NCBI GenBank assembly: GCA_963728365.1
Contig: CAVSJI010000001.1
Location: 124,001-188,000 of the forward strand
Source of the DNA: VRUE01 sp963728365
GTDB lineage: Bacteria > Actinomycetota > Thermoleophilia > Solirubrobacterales > 70-9
Length of the DNA stretch: 64,000 bases
Reading direction: 5' to 3'
This document shows positions 53,590 through 63,818 of this stretch, piece after piece. Every line of letters begins with the position of its first letter. The first letter of the stretch is position 1. The notes beneath the pieces are model-generated. The model was not told the DNA's origin and did no database searches. It worked only from the letters and a program-made list of their open reading frames with translations. The position numbers and the translations under genes are program-made.

Positions 53590-53667
53590 GGTGGGTCCGG
53601 CGCCCCTCCCCAAAACGCTCGCCGGGAGGCTCGCTTGAGTGTTTTGGGGAGGGGCGCCGGACCCACC
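53590..53667 (+). repeat. PAL-A palindromic element, copy 4 (after pfkA)
   Basis: Core in plus sense with perfect 20-nt arms (GGTGGGTCCGGCGCCCCTCC and its complement), starting 9 bp after the pfkA stop. Confidence 0.9.
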
Positions 53668-53673
53668 TATGTC

Positions 53674-54141
53674 TTGCCCAAGACCGTCGCCTTGCTGGGT
53701 GCTCTGGCGGCGTGCTTAGTGCTTGTAGCAGGCTGTGGAGGCGGGGAAGGGGTAGCGAAGGGGGCGACGGTGGCGGCTTACGTGGAAGCTCCCCTGTGTG
53801 CGGGGGCCAGGGAAGAGCTCGGTAGGGCTCATGGAAGCGCAGGGGATGTTCGGGTCCGCGCGATTTGCCTGTCGAGCCCAAAAGAAGGCGGCAAGCTCGA
53901 TCTGGCAACCGTTGGCGCCAACGCCCGTCGCGCAACGGAGGATTCAACCGCCGTGGCCTACCTGGAAGCTCCCGATCCCAAGCGGGCCTCCTTCACGCAC
54001 CCGATCCTGGAAACCGCCCAGATCCCCTGGCTCGCCTCAAGCTCGGGCGAAAGAGCGATGGCGCGCCTCCTGAAGCTCATCGAAGCCGTCGGTACCGGCT
54101 CGCTCCGAACCCAGCTCGGCGAAGCCCTGAACCAAGCTTGA
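53674..54141 (+). CDS. Small lipoprotein of unknown function
   Basis: About 155 residues if started at TTG (LPKTVALLGALAACLVLVAG followed by the lipobox Cys). An alternative upstream TTG would put PAL-A sequence into the protein. The mature part has two similar segments, ATVAAYVEAPLCAGAREELG and STAVAYLEAPDPKRASFTHP, and resembles a fragment of a solute-binding fold (QIPWLASSSG). It is likely surface-exposed. PAL-A elements flank it on both sides in inverted orientation. Confidence 0.6.
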   Translation: MPKTVALLGALAACLVLVAGCGGGEGVAKGATVAAYVEAPLCAGAREELGRAHGSAGDVRVRAICLSSPKEGGKLDLATVGANARRATEDSTAVAYLEAPDPKRASFTHPILETAQIPWLASSSGERAMARLLKLIEAVGTGSLRTQLGEALNQA

Positions 54142-54178
54142 GCCCGGGACCTGGGTGGTTTGCCTTGTCGAAGCTCGA

Positions 54179-54254
54179 GAGGGCCAGGTGACCCTTCCCA
54201 AAACACTCAAGCGAGCCTCCCGGCGAGCGTTTTGGGAAGGGTCACCTGGCCCTC
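54179..54254 (-). repeat. PAL-A palindromic element, copy 5
   Basis: Core in minus sense with perfect 19-nt arms (GAGGGCCAGGTGACCCTTC and its complement), between the converging lipoprotein and epimerase-like genes. Its arms are close to those of copy 2, with matched changes on both sides. Confidence 0.9.
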
Positions 54255-54273
54255 CCTGCCTTGGGCGACGCGC

Positions 54274-55175
54274 CTAAAGCAAATCCTCCAGCGCCCCGTC
54301 CAGATCCGGGTGCTGGAACTCGTAGCCGAGGTCGAGCGCCCTGCGCGGCATGACCCGCTGGCCGCCTCGCAGCACCGCCCCGAACTCGCGCCCATACATC
54401 ACGTCGAGCGCAAGTCCTGGAACCGGCACGACGGCCGGACGACCGAGCGCGCGGCCAAGAGCCTTGGAGAAGTCGCGGTTGGTTGCCGGATTGGGCGCCG
54501 TCGCGTTGATCGTGCCGCTGACGGAGTCGTCGTCGAGGGCCCAGAGGAGGAGGCCGACCTCGTCGTCGATGTGGATCCAGGAGACGTACTGCTCGCCGCC
54601 GGCCAGCGGGCCGCCGACTCCCAGCTTGAAAGGGGGGAGGAGCTGCTTGAGAAAGCCGCCGCGCGGGTCGAGCACGTGACCGGTGCGAATCACGACGAGG
54701 CGCACGCCGCAGGCGTCGGCCTCGTGCGCGGCGCGCTCCCACTCGCGAACCACCTCGGCGTCGAAGCCCTCGCCGGGCTCGCTCGACTCGTCGACGATCG
54801 ACGCGCCACGGTCGCCGTAATAGCCGATCGCCGACTGGCTGACCAGGACGCGCGGCTTGCGCTCCAGGCCGGAGATCGCGCCGACCAGGTTGTGGGTGCC
54901 GGTGCGCCGGCTCTCCATGATCCGCCGCTTGGCCTCGTCGGTCCAGCGCTGGTTGATCTTCTCGCCGAGAAGGTTTACGACCCCGTCGACCCCCTCGAAG
55001 GCCCCGGACGGCGGGCGTTCGAGGGTCGGCTCCCAGGCGTGCCAGGTGACGCGCGGGTTGGTGCGGCGCGCCCGTTGCGGGTCGCGCGTCAGTCCTACCA
55101 CCGTGTCGCCGCGGACCAGCAGGGCGTCGCATAGCGCCGACCCGATGAAACCGCTGGCTCCGCTGACGAGGACCT

Positions 55176-55179
<4 letters not shown>
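54274..55179 (-). CDS. TIGR01777-type NAD(P)-dependent epimerase-like protein
   Basis: 301 residues. The Rossmann start MKVLVSGASGFIGSALCDAL, then VNLLGEKINQRWTDEAKRRI and VLVSQSAIGYYGDRGASIVD, are the TIGR01777 signature, a branch of extended short-chain dehydrogenases annotated as cell-division inhibitor SulA-like without proof. The Ser-x-x-x-Tyr part (SAIGYYG) matches the family catalytic region. Function unknown. Its start overlaps the malic enzyme gene's stop by 4 bp on the minus strand. Confidence 0.9.
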
Positions 55180-56642
<1,463 letters not shown>

Positions 56643-56823
56643 GAGGGCAGCTATCGAATCAGATTCGGGACGCCTGCCTGCGTGAGGTTCTTCTCGCGAG
56701 GGGGGCGAGTTTCGCCCGCTGAGCCCTTGGACGGGCATGCAAAACCCGAGCGCAGCTCTCCATATGCCGGTACAGCCAATCGATATACGCACTTTCCGCC
56801 GAAAAAGGCCGTATCCTAAGCGG

Positions 56824-57039
56824 ATGGGAAAGCGCACTTCGCTGATACTCGACCCCGAGCTGCTCCAGCAGGCGGCTGACGTCCTCGGCGCCAAGAGCGC
56901 GACCGAGACGGTTCGCACAGCGCTTCAGCGCGTCGTCCGTCAGGCCGCGCTCGAGAGCCTTGCTCAGTGGGAGTTTCCGGATGACTTCATGGACGAGCTG
57001 AAGAAGATGCGCGAACCGAGAAAATTCGACTTCGAGTAG
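56824..57039 (+). CDS. vapB: VapB-type antitoxin
   Basis: 71 residues. MGKRTSLILDPELLQQAADV then LGAKSATETVRTALQRVVRQ is the ribbon-helix-helix pattern of VapB antitoxins; the tail (WEFPDDFMDELKKMREPRKF) would bind the toxin. The start is the ATG before GKRTSLIL; an open frame continues upstream without this character. The toxin gene begins two bases after the stop. Confidence 0.88.
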   Translation: MGKRTSLILDPELLQQAADVLGAKSATETVRTALQRVVRQAALESLAQWEFPDDFMDELKKMREPRKFDFE

Positions 57040-57041
57040 CC

Positions 57042-57470
57042 GTGGCCCGCTACTTGGCCGATACCAGCGCCTGGGGGATCGCCCGGCGCAGAAGCGTTCC
57101 GCCCCCTGTGCGGGCCTCGTTTGCCAACCTGCTCGTTTTGGGCCAGGTTGCGACCTGCGGCGCCGTGATCTGGGAGCTGCTCCATCGCGCCGACAACGCA
57201 GCCGAGTACGTAGCGCGGCGCGGAGAGTTGGAGCAACTGGACCAGGCGCCCTTCGGCGAGGCCGATTGGCAGCGCGCCCTCGACATCGGCCAGCGGCTCG
57301 TCGAGAAGGGCGGCTCCCTGCACCGCGCCCCCTCGCTGACCGACGCGGTCGTCGCCGTCGCCGCTCAGCAGGCCGACCTCACCGTCCTCCACTACGACAA
57401 GGACTTCGACCTGATCGCCGAGGTCACCGGCCAGCCCTGCGAGTGGATCGCCCCCAAGGGCACGGTCTGA
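57042..57470 (+). CDS. vapC: VapC-type PIN-domain toxin
   Basis: 142 residues from a GTG. PIN-domain acidic residues are visible: Asp7 in YLADTSAWG, Glu in AVIWELLHRA (about residue 45), Asp in PSLTDAVVAVAAQQ (about 99) and the following VLHYDKDFDLIAEVTG. These make a Mg-dependent RNase active site. The toxin would be neutralised by VapB encoded just upstream. Intact pair, chromosomal and isolated from other mobile signs. Confidence 0.9.
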   Translation: MARYLADTSAWGIARRRSVPPPVRASFANLLVLGQVATCGAVIWELLHRADNAAEYVARRGELEQLDQAPFGEADWQRALDIGQRLVEKGGSLHRAPSLTDAVVAVAAQQADLTVLHYDKDFDLIAEVTGQPCEWIAPKGTV

Positions 57471-57499
57471 GTGCCGACTTCCTCTAAGGTGCGCCCCCC

Positions 57500-58414
57500 A
57501 TGACGGGCAGGGAGAGAGGTCCCTTTCGGGGTGCGCGACTGAGAGTTCTTTTCGTGGCCCTGTTTGCGAGCGGTTGCCTGCTGTTTCCGCCGCCCCGAGC
57601 GACGGGGAAGAAAATCGTCGGCGTGCCTGTGTTCAAGCTCCGAGCCGGCAGCGGCTATTCGATGGTGGTCGTCGGTGCTCCTGCGCGCGGCAGTCACCCT
57701 GCTGTCGTCCTGGTTCTCGTCAGTGGCCCCGGCGGGGAAGTGACCTATAGCGCGCGGGCCACGGCCGTTAGCGCAACCTCGATTCAGGCGGATCTTGGCG
57801 CCCTCGGACGCATCGATGTTGCGTATAGCGCATCCGGCCGCACGAAGACGGCAAGGTCTGCATGCGGTGGCAGCCCCCTGCGCTATGACGCCGGTTTCTT
57901 CGAAGGGACGATCGACTTCGCCGGCGAGGAGGGGTACACCGAAGTCACGGCGACGCGGGCGGCGGTCGACCCCGAGTTCTTCCTTGACCTGGTCTGCCCA
58001 GGGGACGTCACCCCGACAGGGAGTGGGCCAGGGCTGCCCGGCGCGGAACTGCGAGTGCGACCCCAAGGCGACGGCGATGGCGTCTCGTTCGTCGCCCACA
58101 AGAACACGCCTGGCAGCCGAGCGGGCTTCATCGCCACGGTCAGCGAAAAACGCGATGGGATCGGCATCGCGCGCGGCGTGTCAGTTCGCGGACTTCCGGG
58201 CGCCTTCCGCTACCGCCACACGTTGAGGTCCGCCGCAGTGCATCCACCTGCGCCGTTCTCAGGCTCGGCTGTCTTCAGGCGACCGAAACATGGGCCTGCC
58301 GTTTGGAGCGGCTCGCTCGCGGTCGATTTCCCCGGTCGTTCTGACGTCAGCCTTACCGCGGGAATGCTGCACGCGGGAATTGCGCGTACCACCTGGGGAC
58401 CGACGCGACGCTGA
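57500..58414 (+). CDS. Secreted protein of unknown function
   Basis: 304 residues. A signal peptide with basic start RLRVLFVALFASGCLLFPPP; a lipobox-like SGC is present, so it may be a lipoprotein. The mature part is beta-rich with Gly/Ala (VVLVLVSGPGGEVTYSARAT, GTIDFAGEEGYTEVTATRAA) and ends in strands typical of exported proteins in this group (GSAVFRRPKHGPAVWSGSLA). Unrecognised family. Confidence 0.7.
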   Translation: MTGRERGPFRGARLRVLFVALFASGCLLFPPPRATGKKIVGVPVFKLRAGSGYSMVVVGAPARGSHPAVVLVLVSGPGGEVTYSARATAVSATSIQADLGALGRIDVAYSASGRTKTARSACGGSPLRYDAGFFEGTIDFAGEEGYTEVTATRAAVDPEFFLDLVCPGDVTPTGSGPGLPGAELRVRPQGDGDGVSFVAHKNTPGSRAGFIATVSEKRDGIGIARGVSVRGLPGAFRYRHTLRSAAVHPPAPFSGSAVFRRPKHGPAVWSGSLAVDFPGRSDVSLTAGMLHAGIARTTWGPTRR

Positions 58415-58467
58415 TCGCCGTGCCCCGGCATCGCCGCTTTCGCTGCTCGTGATGGAGGCATGTTCCG

Positions 58468-58749
58468 CTACTGGACGAAGGCCGTCAGGGCGGTGCTGAC
58501 CTCGCTTGCGCTGATCGGGCCGAAGCGGATCGTCCAGGCGCCGCCCAGCTCCTGGCGGAATGAGTAGCGAACGCCGCTCCGATCGAGCACCTCGACGTGC
58601 CGCTCCGCCCGTTCGTATCCGCTGGCTCCCTGAAACGTCGCATCGAGCCCATAGCGATCGTCGTCCATCGGCCAGATCGTCATCTTGTCCGGAACGGGGC
58701 CGGCCTGCGTCGGAACCTTAGAAGCATCCACCGCACCCGAATCGACCAC
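58468..58749 (-). CDS. Small hypothetical protein
   Basis: 93 residues; GTG start, with an internal Met (MTIWPMDDDRYGLDATFQGA) as an alternative. The sequence ends VRYSFRQELGGAWTIRFGPI, a strand-rich small domain. No family recognised. It is divergent from polA. Confidence 0.5.
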   Translation of the reverse strand: MVDSGAVDASKVPTQAGPVPDKMTIWPMDDDRYGLDATFQGASGYERAERHVEVLDRSGVRYSFRQELGGAWTIRFGPISASEVSTALTAFVQ

Positions 58750-58818
58750 TCAAGCTTCATCCTTAAATCGTCGGCAACGTCACCGTCCAGCATCCGTGGT
58801 TGTCGCCCCAGAGGAGCA

Positions 58819-58894
58819 GGGCGGTGGACGCCCCCTCCCAAAACACTCCAGCGAGCCTCCCGGCGAGCGTTTTGGGAGGGGGCTTCCACCGCCC
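58819..58894 (-). repeat. PAL-A palindromic element, copy 6 (upstream of polA)
   Basis: Core in minus sense with 19-nt arms that pair except for one mismatch (GGGCGGTGGACGCCCCCTC on the left). This is the only PAL-A copy with an imperfect arm. It lies 44 bp before the polA start. Confidence 0.9.
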
Positions 58895-58938
58895 CCCACG
58901 ACCTTTCGCGACACGCCCGCCACGTAGAGTGCGCGCCG

Positions 58939-61572
58939 ATGGCCGACGCCGCCCGCGAGCTCTTCCTGATCGACGGCAACTCGCTCGCCTACCGCGCCTT
59001 CTTCGCGCTGCCCGAGTCGATCGGGACCAGCGACGGGCGGCCGACGAACGCGATCTACGGACTGGCCTCGATGCTGGTCAAGATCATCGACGAGCACGCC
59101 CCGGCGGGGGTCGTGGTCGCCTGGGACGCGGGCTGGTCGGGGCGCGAGAAGACCTTTGCCGAGTACAAGGCGCAGCGCAAGCCGCGGCCTGACCTGCTGC
59201 GCGAGCAGTGGCCGAACCTGATGCCCCTGGTCGAGGCCTTCGGCTACACGAACGTCAGGGTCGAGGGCTATGAGGCCGACGACGTGATCGCCTCGCTCAC
59301 CAGGCAGGCGCGTGAGGCGGGCATTCCGGTGATGGTCGTTACCGGCGACCGCGACGCCTACCAGCTGGTCGCCGAGGGGGTGCGGGTGATGAGCACCTCG
59401 CGCGGGATCACCGAGACCAAGATCTACGACACGGCGGCGGTCGAAGAGCGCTACGGGGTCTCGCCGGAGCGGATCACGGACATGATGGGCCTGCGCGGCG
59501 ACACCTCCGACAACATTCCGGGCGTCCCCGGGATCGGCGAGAAGACAGCCACCCAGCTGCTGCAGCGCTTCGGCGACCTCGAGGGGGTGCTCGCCTCGGT
59601 CGAGGAGATCTCCGGCGCGAAGCGCAAGCAGAACCTCACCGAGCACGCCGAGGACGCCCGCATGTCCAAGCAGCTGGCGACGCTCCACTACGACGTCGAG
59701 ACCGGCGTCGACCTCGACGAGGTGATGGACGCCGAGCCCGACCGCGGCGCCCTGCGCGAGTTCATGCGCGAGTTCGAGCTGCGCGCGGTGATGGAGCGCC
59801 TCGAAGAGGCGCTGCCGGAAGGCAAGGCCGTGCCGGGCCGCAAGGTCGAGACCGAGCTCGAGGTCGAGACGGTCGCGGGCAGGCCGGCGGAGCTCGGCGC
59901 GGGGGAGGGGCGATTGGCCCTGGCGATCGCCGGCGACGCCTGGGCGGCCGCCGACGGCGAGCGGATCCTCAGCGGCACCTCGAGTCTCGACGAGCTGGCG
60001 GTCGCGCTTCCCGGGCGCGAGCTCGTCGCCCACGACGCCAAGTCGCTCGGTGGCGGCCGGCACGGGCTGCTCGCCGCCGCGGCTCGCGAGGGGGTCGAGC
60101 TGTCCCTCGCCCACGACACGATGCTCGCCGCCTACCTGCTCGAGCCCCAGCGGCGCACCTATGAGTTGACCGAGCTGGCCGCCGACGCCGGCATCGGGCT
60201 CGCCGAGGGCGCGATCGCGGCCGGCGCTGAGGGCGACGGCCAGCTTTCGCTCGAGGGCGAGGAGGGCGAGGCGGGCCTCGACCCGGCTGAGGAGGCGAGG
60301 CTCGTCGCGGCGCTCGCCGATTCCCAGCGCCCGCGGATCGAAGGGCTCGACCTCGAGCATCTCCTGCGCGAGGTCGAGCTGCCGCTCGTCCACGTGCTCG
60401 CCGCGATGGAACGCGAGGGCCTGAAGCTCGACGCCGAGCGCCTCGCCGAGGTCGGCGCCGGCTTCGGCGAGCGGATCGCGACGCTCGAGCGCGAGATCTT
60501 CGAGCTCGCCGAGGAGGAGTTCACGATTGGCTCGCCGCAACAGGTCGGGCGGGTGCTCTTCGAGAAGCTCGAACTGACCCGCAAGCGGCGCGGCAAGACC
60601 GGCTACTCGACCGACGCCCGGGTCCTCGCCCAGATCCGCGACGAGAACCCGATCGTCGAGAAGATCGAGCACTGGCGCGAGCTGACCAAGCTGAAGAACA
60701 CCTACCTCGACTCGCTGCCGGAGCTGATCGACCCCGAGACAGGCCGCGTCCACACCACCTTCAACCAGGCGGCGACGACCACCGGCCGCCTCTCCAGCAC
60801 CAACCCCAACCTGCAGAACATCCCGATCCGCACCGAGATCGGCCGCCCCGTGCGTGCCTGCTTCGTCGCCGAGCCCGGCGCCCGGCTGCTCTCCGCCGAC
60901 TACAGCCAGGTCGAGCTGCGGGTGCTCGCCCACGTCGCCGAGGAGGATGTGCTGAAGGAGGTCTTCCGCGCCGGCGAAGACGTGCACGCGGCGACCGCCG
61001 CCGAGGTCTTCGAGATCTCGCGCGAGGACGTCGACGTCGGCCAGCGCTCGAAGGCGAAGATGGTCAACTTCGGCATCGTCTACGGCCTCACCGGGTTCGG
61101 CCTCGCCGACCGGCTCAACATCTCCCGCAAAGAGGGCGAGGAATTCGTCTCGCGTTATCTGGAGCGCTTCCCCGCGGTGCGCGCCTTCCGCGAGCAGGTG
61201 GTCGAGCGGGCGCAGGAGGAGGGCTACGTGACGACTCTGATGGGGCGGCGGAGGGCGATCCCCGAGCTGCGCTCCGGCAATCCCAACACGCGCCGCCTGG
61301 GGGAGCGGCTCGCGGTCAACACGGTGATCCAGGGGACCGCCGCCGACATCATCAAGGTGGCGATGGTCCGCTGCCAGCGCGCCCTGGCGCAGGCCGGCGG
61401 CGAGACGCGCCTCGTCCTGCAGATCCACGACGAGCTGCTCTTCGAGGGCCCGCCGGAGGAGATGGACGGCGCGACCGAGCTGGTGCGGCGCGAGATGTGC
61501 GCCGCATACCAGCTCGATCCGCCGCTGGAGGTGGACATCGGCGTCGGCGAGGACTGGCTCGACGCCAAGTAG
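58939..61572 (+). CDS. polA: DNA polymerase I
   Basis: 877 residues. The 5' nuclease domain opens LFLIDGNSLAYRAFFALPES and has GYEADDVIASLTRQAREAGI and TGDRDAYQLVAEGVRVMSTS with the helix-hairpin region RGDTSDNIPGVPGIGEKTA. The 3'-5' exonuclease region lacks the Asp-x-Glu motif (LALAIAGDAWA), so proofreading is probably absent, as usual in actinobacterial PolA. The polymerase domain has DYSQVELRVLAHVAEED (motif A, about 654), RSKAKMVNFGIVYGLTGFGL (motif B, about 702) and QIHDELLFEGP (motif C, about 827). It fills gaps in repair and lagging-strand synthesis. Confidence 0.96.
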   Translation: MADAARELFLIDGNSLAYRAFFALPESIGTSDGRPTNAIYGLASMLVKIIDEHAPAGVVVAWDAGWSGREKTFAEYKAQRKPRPDLLREQWPNLMPLVEAFGYTNVRVEGYEADDVIASLTRQAREAGIPVMVVTGDRDAYQLVAEGVRVMSTSRGITETKIYDTAAVEERYGVSPERITDMMGLRGDTSDNIPGVPGIGEKTATQLLQRFGDLEGVLASVEEISGAKRKQNLTEHAEDARMSKQLATLHYDVETGVDLDEVMDAEPDRGALREFMREFELRAVMERLEEALPEGKAVPGRKVETELEVETVAGRPAELGAGEGRLALAIAGDAWAAADGERILSGTSSLDELAVALPGRELVAHDAKSLGGGRHGLLAAAAREGVELSLAHDTMLAAYLLEPQRRTYELTELAADAGIGLAEGAIAAGAEGDGQLSLEGEEGEAGLDPAEEARLVAALADSQRPRIEGLDLEHLLREVELPLVHVLAAMEREGLKLDAERLAEVGAGFGERIATLEREIFELAEEEFTIGSPQQVGRVLFEKLELTRKRRGKTGYSTDARVLAQIRDENPIVEKIEHWRELTKLKNTYLDSLPELIDPETGRVHTTFNQAATTTGRLSSTNPNLQNIPIRTEIGRPVRACFVAEPGARLLSADYSQVELRVLAHVAEEDVLKEVFRAGEDVHAATAAEVFEISREDVDVGQRSKAKMVNFGIVYGLTGFGLADRLNISRKEGEEFVSRYLERFPAVRAFREQVVERAQEEGYVTTLMGRRRAIPELRSGNPNTRRLGERLAVNTVIQGTAADIIKVAMVRCQRALAQAGGETRLVLQIHDELLFEGPPEEMDGATELVRREMCAAYQLDPPLEVDIGVGEDWLDAK

Positions 61573-61573
61573 C

Positions 61574-62266
61574 TCAGCTGGTCGTCGACTGGCCCGAGAG
61601 CTCGATCTCCTCGAAGGTGGCCGCGCCGTTCTCCAGCTGGATCTCGGCCTCTTGGACGACGGCGCCCGGCACGAGGTCGGTGCTTGTGCAGCTCGTCGCC
61701 CCCTGATCGTCCGCGCCCGAGCCAGGGCCCGAGTTGGGTGAGCCGGGACCCGAGCCGTCCTCGTTGTCTTCGCCCTGGTCTTCGCCGTTGTCGTCGTCGG
61801 GCTCTTCTTCGCCCTGACCGTCATTGGAGGCCTGATCACTGCCTCCCTCGTCAGAGGCCGAGGCCGAGCCGGAGTCCTCATGCTCGCACTTGATCTCGGT
61901 TTCGTCGGTGACGAGACCGGTGGTCGTTTCTTCGCCGAAGAGGACGATCACGAGCTTGCCCGTGGCGGGGTCGAAGGACTGGATGGCGCCGGCGTTCTCA
62001 TTGCCGTCCATTACGCCGTCGTCATCGCTGTCGCGGTCGCGTGGGTTGTCACCGGAGAGGAACTCGGCCCGGTTGCGCAGGTGGTCGCTGTCCTGGTCCC
62101 GGCGTGCCTGGTTGACCTTGGTCGAGAGGTGGTGGCGATGCTCCCAGCGATCCGGGATCCGATCGTGGTTCCTGTCCTTTGCCGCGGCGACTCCCGGCAG
62201 GGCCAGGATCGCGATCACGCCGATCGCGGCGGCGGCGAGTGTCGTGAGTCGGTGGGCGAGTCTCAT
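61574..62266 (-). CDS. Secreted acidic protein with calcium-binding-type repeats
   Basis: 230 residues. The signal peptide ends near GVAAAKD. The mature N-terminus has thrombospondin-type-3-like Asp repeats: DRNHDRIPDRWEHRHHL, QDSDHLRNRAEFLSGDNPRD, RDSDDDGVMDGNENAG, a classic calcium-loop pattern. Then comes a strand-rich domain (FDPATGKLVIVLFGEETTTG), a long acidic Ser/Gly/Asp linker, and a final strand (AVVQEAEIQLENGAATFEEI). It overlaps the upstream sigma-factor gene by 4 bp, so the two are translationally coupled. Confidence 0.8.
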   Translation of the reverse strand: MRLAHRLTTLAAAAIGVIAILALPGVAAAKDRNHDRIPDRWEHRHHLSTKVNQARRDQDSDHLRNRAEFLSGDNPRDRDSDDDGVMDGNENAGAIQSFDPATGKLVIVLFGEETTTGLVTDETEIKCEHEDSGSASASDEGGSDQASNDGQGEEEPDDDNGEDQGEDNEDGSGPGSPNSGPGSGADDQGATSCTSTDLVPGAVVQEAEIQLENGAATFEEIELSGQSTTS

Positions 62267-63645
62267 GGTTCCTCCTGGGTTTGGGGTTCCGTCTGCACGT
62301 AGAACCCGCCGTCGCCAAGAGAATCACCCGAATCTCCGGAATTGCTCGAGGTTGAGTCAGAGCCCGAGCTGGCTTCAGTCATCTCCCCTATCCCAGATTG
62401 GGTGCTCTCGCCAGATCCGGAATCGCCGGACGAGCCATCGCCGCCATTCGATCCGTCGCCCGACCCGCTGGATCCTCCCGTTCCTCCGGAAGAGTCACCT
62501 GAGGTCGAGCCCCCGTCATCGCCGCCGCCCGACCGGCGCTCGCCGCTGCCGCCGTCTCCGGACGGCCCATTGCCACCTCCCCCGTGGTCGTCGCTCGCAT
62601 CGATCTGACGGTTCGCGCCTCCGTGCCCGCCGCTGGATCCCTGGTCGCCGCCAAGGGCGCCGCCCCTTGACGACCCAGGTCCCGAGCCTTCCCCATGACC
62701 CTCGCCTCCTCCCGTGCGATGGCCGTGGTCGTCGCCCGCCTCGCTCTCGCCGCGGCGGCCGAAGTCCCCCTGTCGAGACCCGGTGTCGTCCCCGGCATTC
62801 GCCGTTGTGGTGCGCGAAGTGGGGGGCTGGTGGTCGGCGAGCCGCCGGGTCTCGGCCGTCGACGGGGTGGCGCGGTGGTGGGGTTCGTGCCGGCTCTGAT
62901 CGATTGCTACGCCGGCGCCCATCGCACCAGCGACGAGCACCGTGGCCGTTACCGCCTTCAGCGCCACGCCTGCGCCGGCGGCGCCACCGCCGACGCCGGC
63001 CGCTCCCGCAGCGGCTTCAACCGGAGCCCCCGCGCTCCCTGCCATCAGCGCCTTCAGCACCGGCAGCGGCAACACCAGGCCGAGCCCGTCGCGGAGCGCC
63101 TGGCGGGCGCGGAAGATCGCCTGCCGGGCGGCGCCGCCGCTCAGGCCGAGCGCCTTGGCGATCTCGTCGTGACTCAGGCCTTCCAGCTCGCGCATCACGA
63201 TCGCCGCCCTCTGCGCCTCGGGCAGTGCGGCAAGTCGTTCCATCAGGTCGGTTAGCTCCTCGCGGCGCGCCAGCTCCTCCTCGGGGTCGCGGCCGCCGGC
63301 AATCGTCTCGGCGAGGGCCTCGGCCGACGGCGGGCGGTCCCGGAGGTCGTTGAGTGCCGTGTTGCGGACGATGCGAAAGAGCCACGGGCGCAGCTCGATC
63401 TCATTGCCGTTGCGGCGCAGGGCCAGCAGCGCCTTGGTGAAGGCGTCCTGGGTCACGTCCTCGGCCCGATTGCCGACGATCGCACTCGCGTAGCGGTTCA
63501 GCGGCCGGCCGTAACGCCGCACGATCTCCTCGAAGGCGTTCTCGTATCCCTCACGAATGAGGGCGACCAGGCGGCGGTCCGGCTGCGTGCGCAGGGCCGG
63601 CCCGACCACGAGGCGGGCGGCGAATCCCTCTACTGACGGTGGCAT
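62263..63645 (-). CDS. ECF sigma factor with membrane segment and long low-complexity extension
   Basis: 460 residues, over twice a normal ECF sigma. Region 2 (about 34-75) reads ENAFEEIVRRYGRPLNRYAS and RAEDVTQDAFTKALLALRRN. Region 4 (about 138-188) has ALPEAQRAAIVMRELEGLSH and EIAKALGLSGGAARQAIFRA. After a Gly/Ala segment comes a membrane helix (VALKAVTATVLVAGAMGAGV, about 232-252). Then about 200 residues of Gly/Ser/Asp/His-rich sequence would lie outside the cell. This fuses the sigma factor to a membrane sensor-like part that might act as a built-in anti-sigma device. The coupled downstream gene encodes a calcium-binding-type secreted protein. Confidence 0.85.
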   Translation of the reverse strand: MPPSVEGFAARLVVGPALRTQPDRRLVALIREGYENAFEEIVRRYGRPLNRYASAIVGNRAEDVTQDAFTKALLALRRNGNEIELRPWLFRIVRNTALNDLRDRPPSAEALAETIAGGRDPEEELARREELTDLMERLAALPEAQRAAIVMRELEGLSHDEIAKALGLSGGAARQAIFRARQALRDGLGLVLPLPVLKALMAGSAGAPVEAAAGAAGVGGGAAGAGVALKAVTATVLVAGAMGAGVAIDQSRHEPHHRATPSTAETRRLADHQPPTSRTTTANAGDDTGSRQGDFGRRGESEAGDDHGHRTGGGEGHGEGSGPGSSRGGALGGDQGSSGGHGGANRQIDASDDHGGGGNGPSGDGGSGERRSGGGDDGGSTSGDSSGGTGGSSGSGDGSNGGDGSSGDSGSGESTQSGIGEMTEASSGSDSTSSNSGDSGDSLGDGGFYVQTEPQTQEEP

Positions 63646-63755
63646 ATGCGGCTCGGCGATCGGTGGGGGTTACTGATAAGACAGCAGCGTGGTTCACCCA
63701 CGCATGCCATGTCTCATGCAACACGGACGAATGGACAAGATCACGCCGCCCGGCG

Positions 63756-63806
63756 CGAACTGCATCAAATTCCCGTTCTGCCAGGTAGGGAACTTGATGC
63801 AGTTCG
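63756..63806. repeat. PAL-D palindromic element, copy 2
   Basis: 19-nt arms (CGAACTGCATCAAATTCCC on the left) pair except for one mismatch. The loop TTCTGCCAGGTA matches copy 1 closely. The right arm ends 3 bp before GGAGG of the next gene, exactly as at trpA. Confidence 0.85.
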
Positions 63807-63818
63807 GATGGAGGCGGC

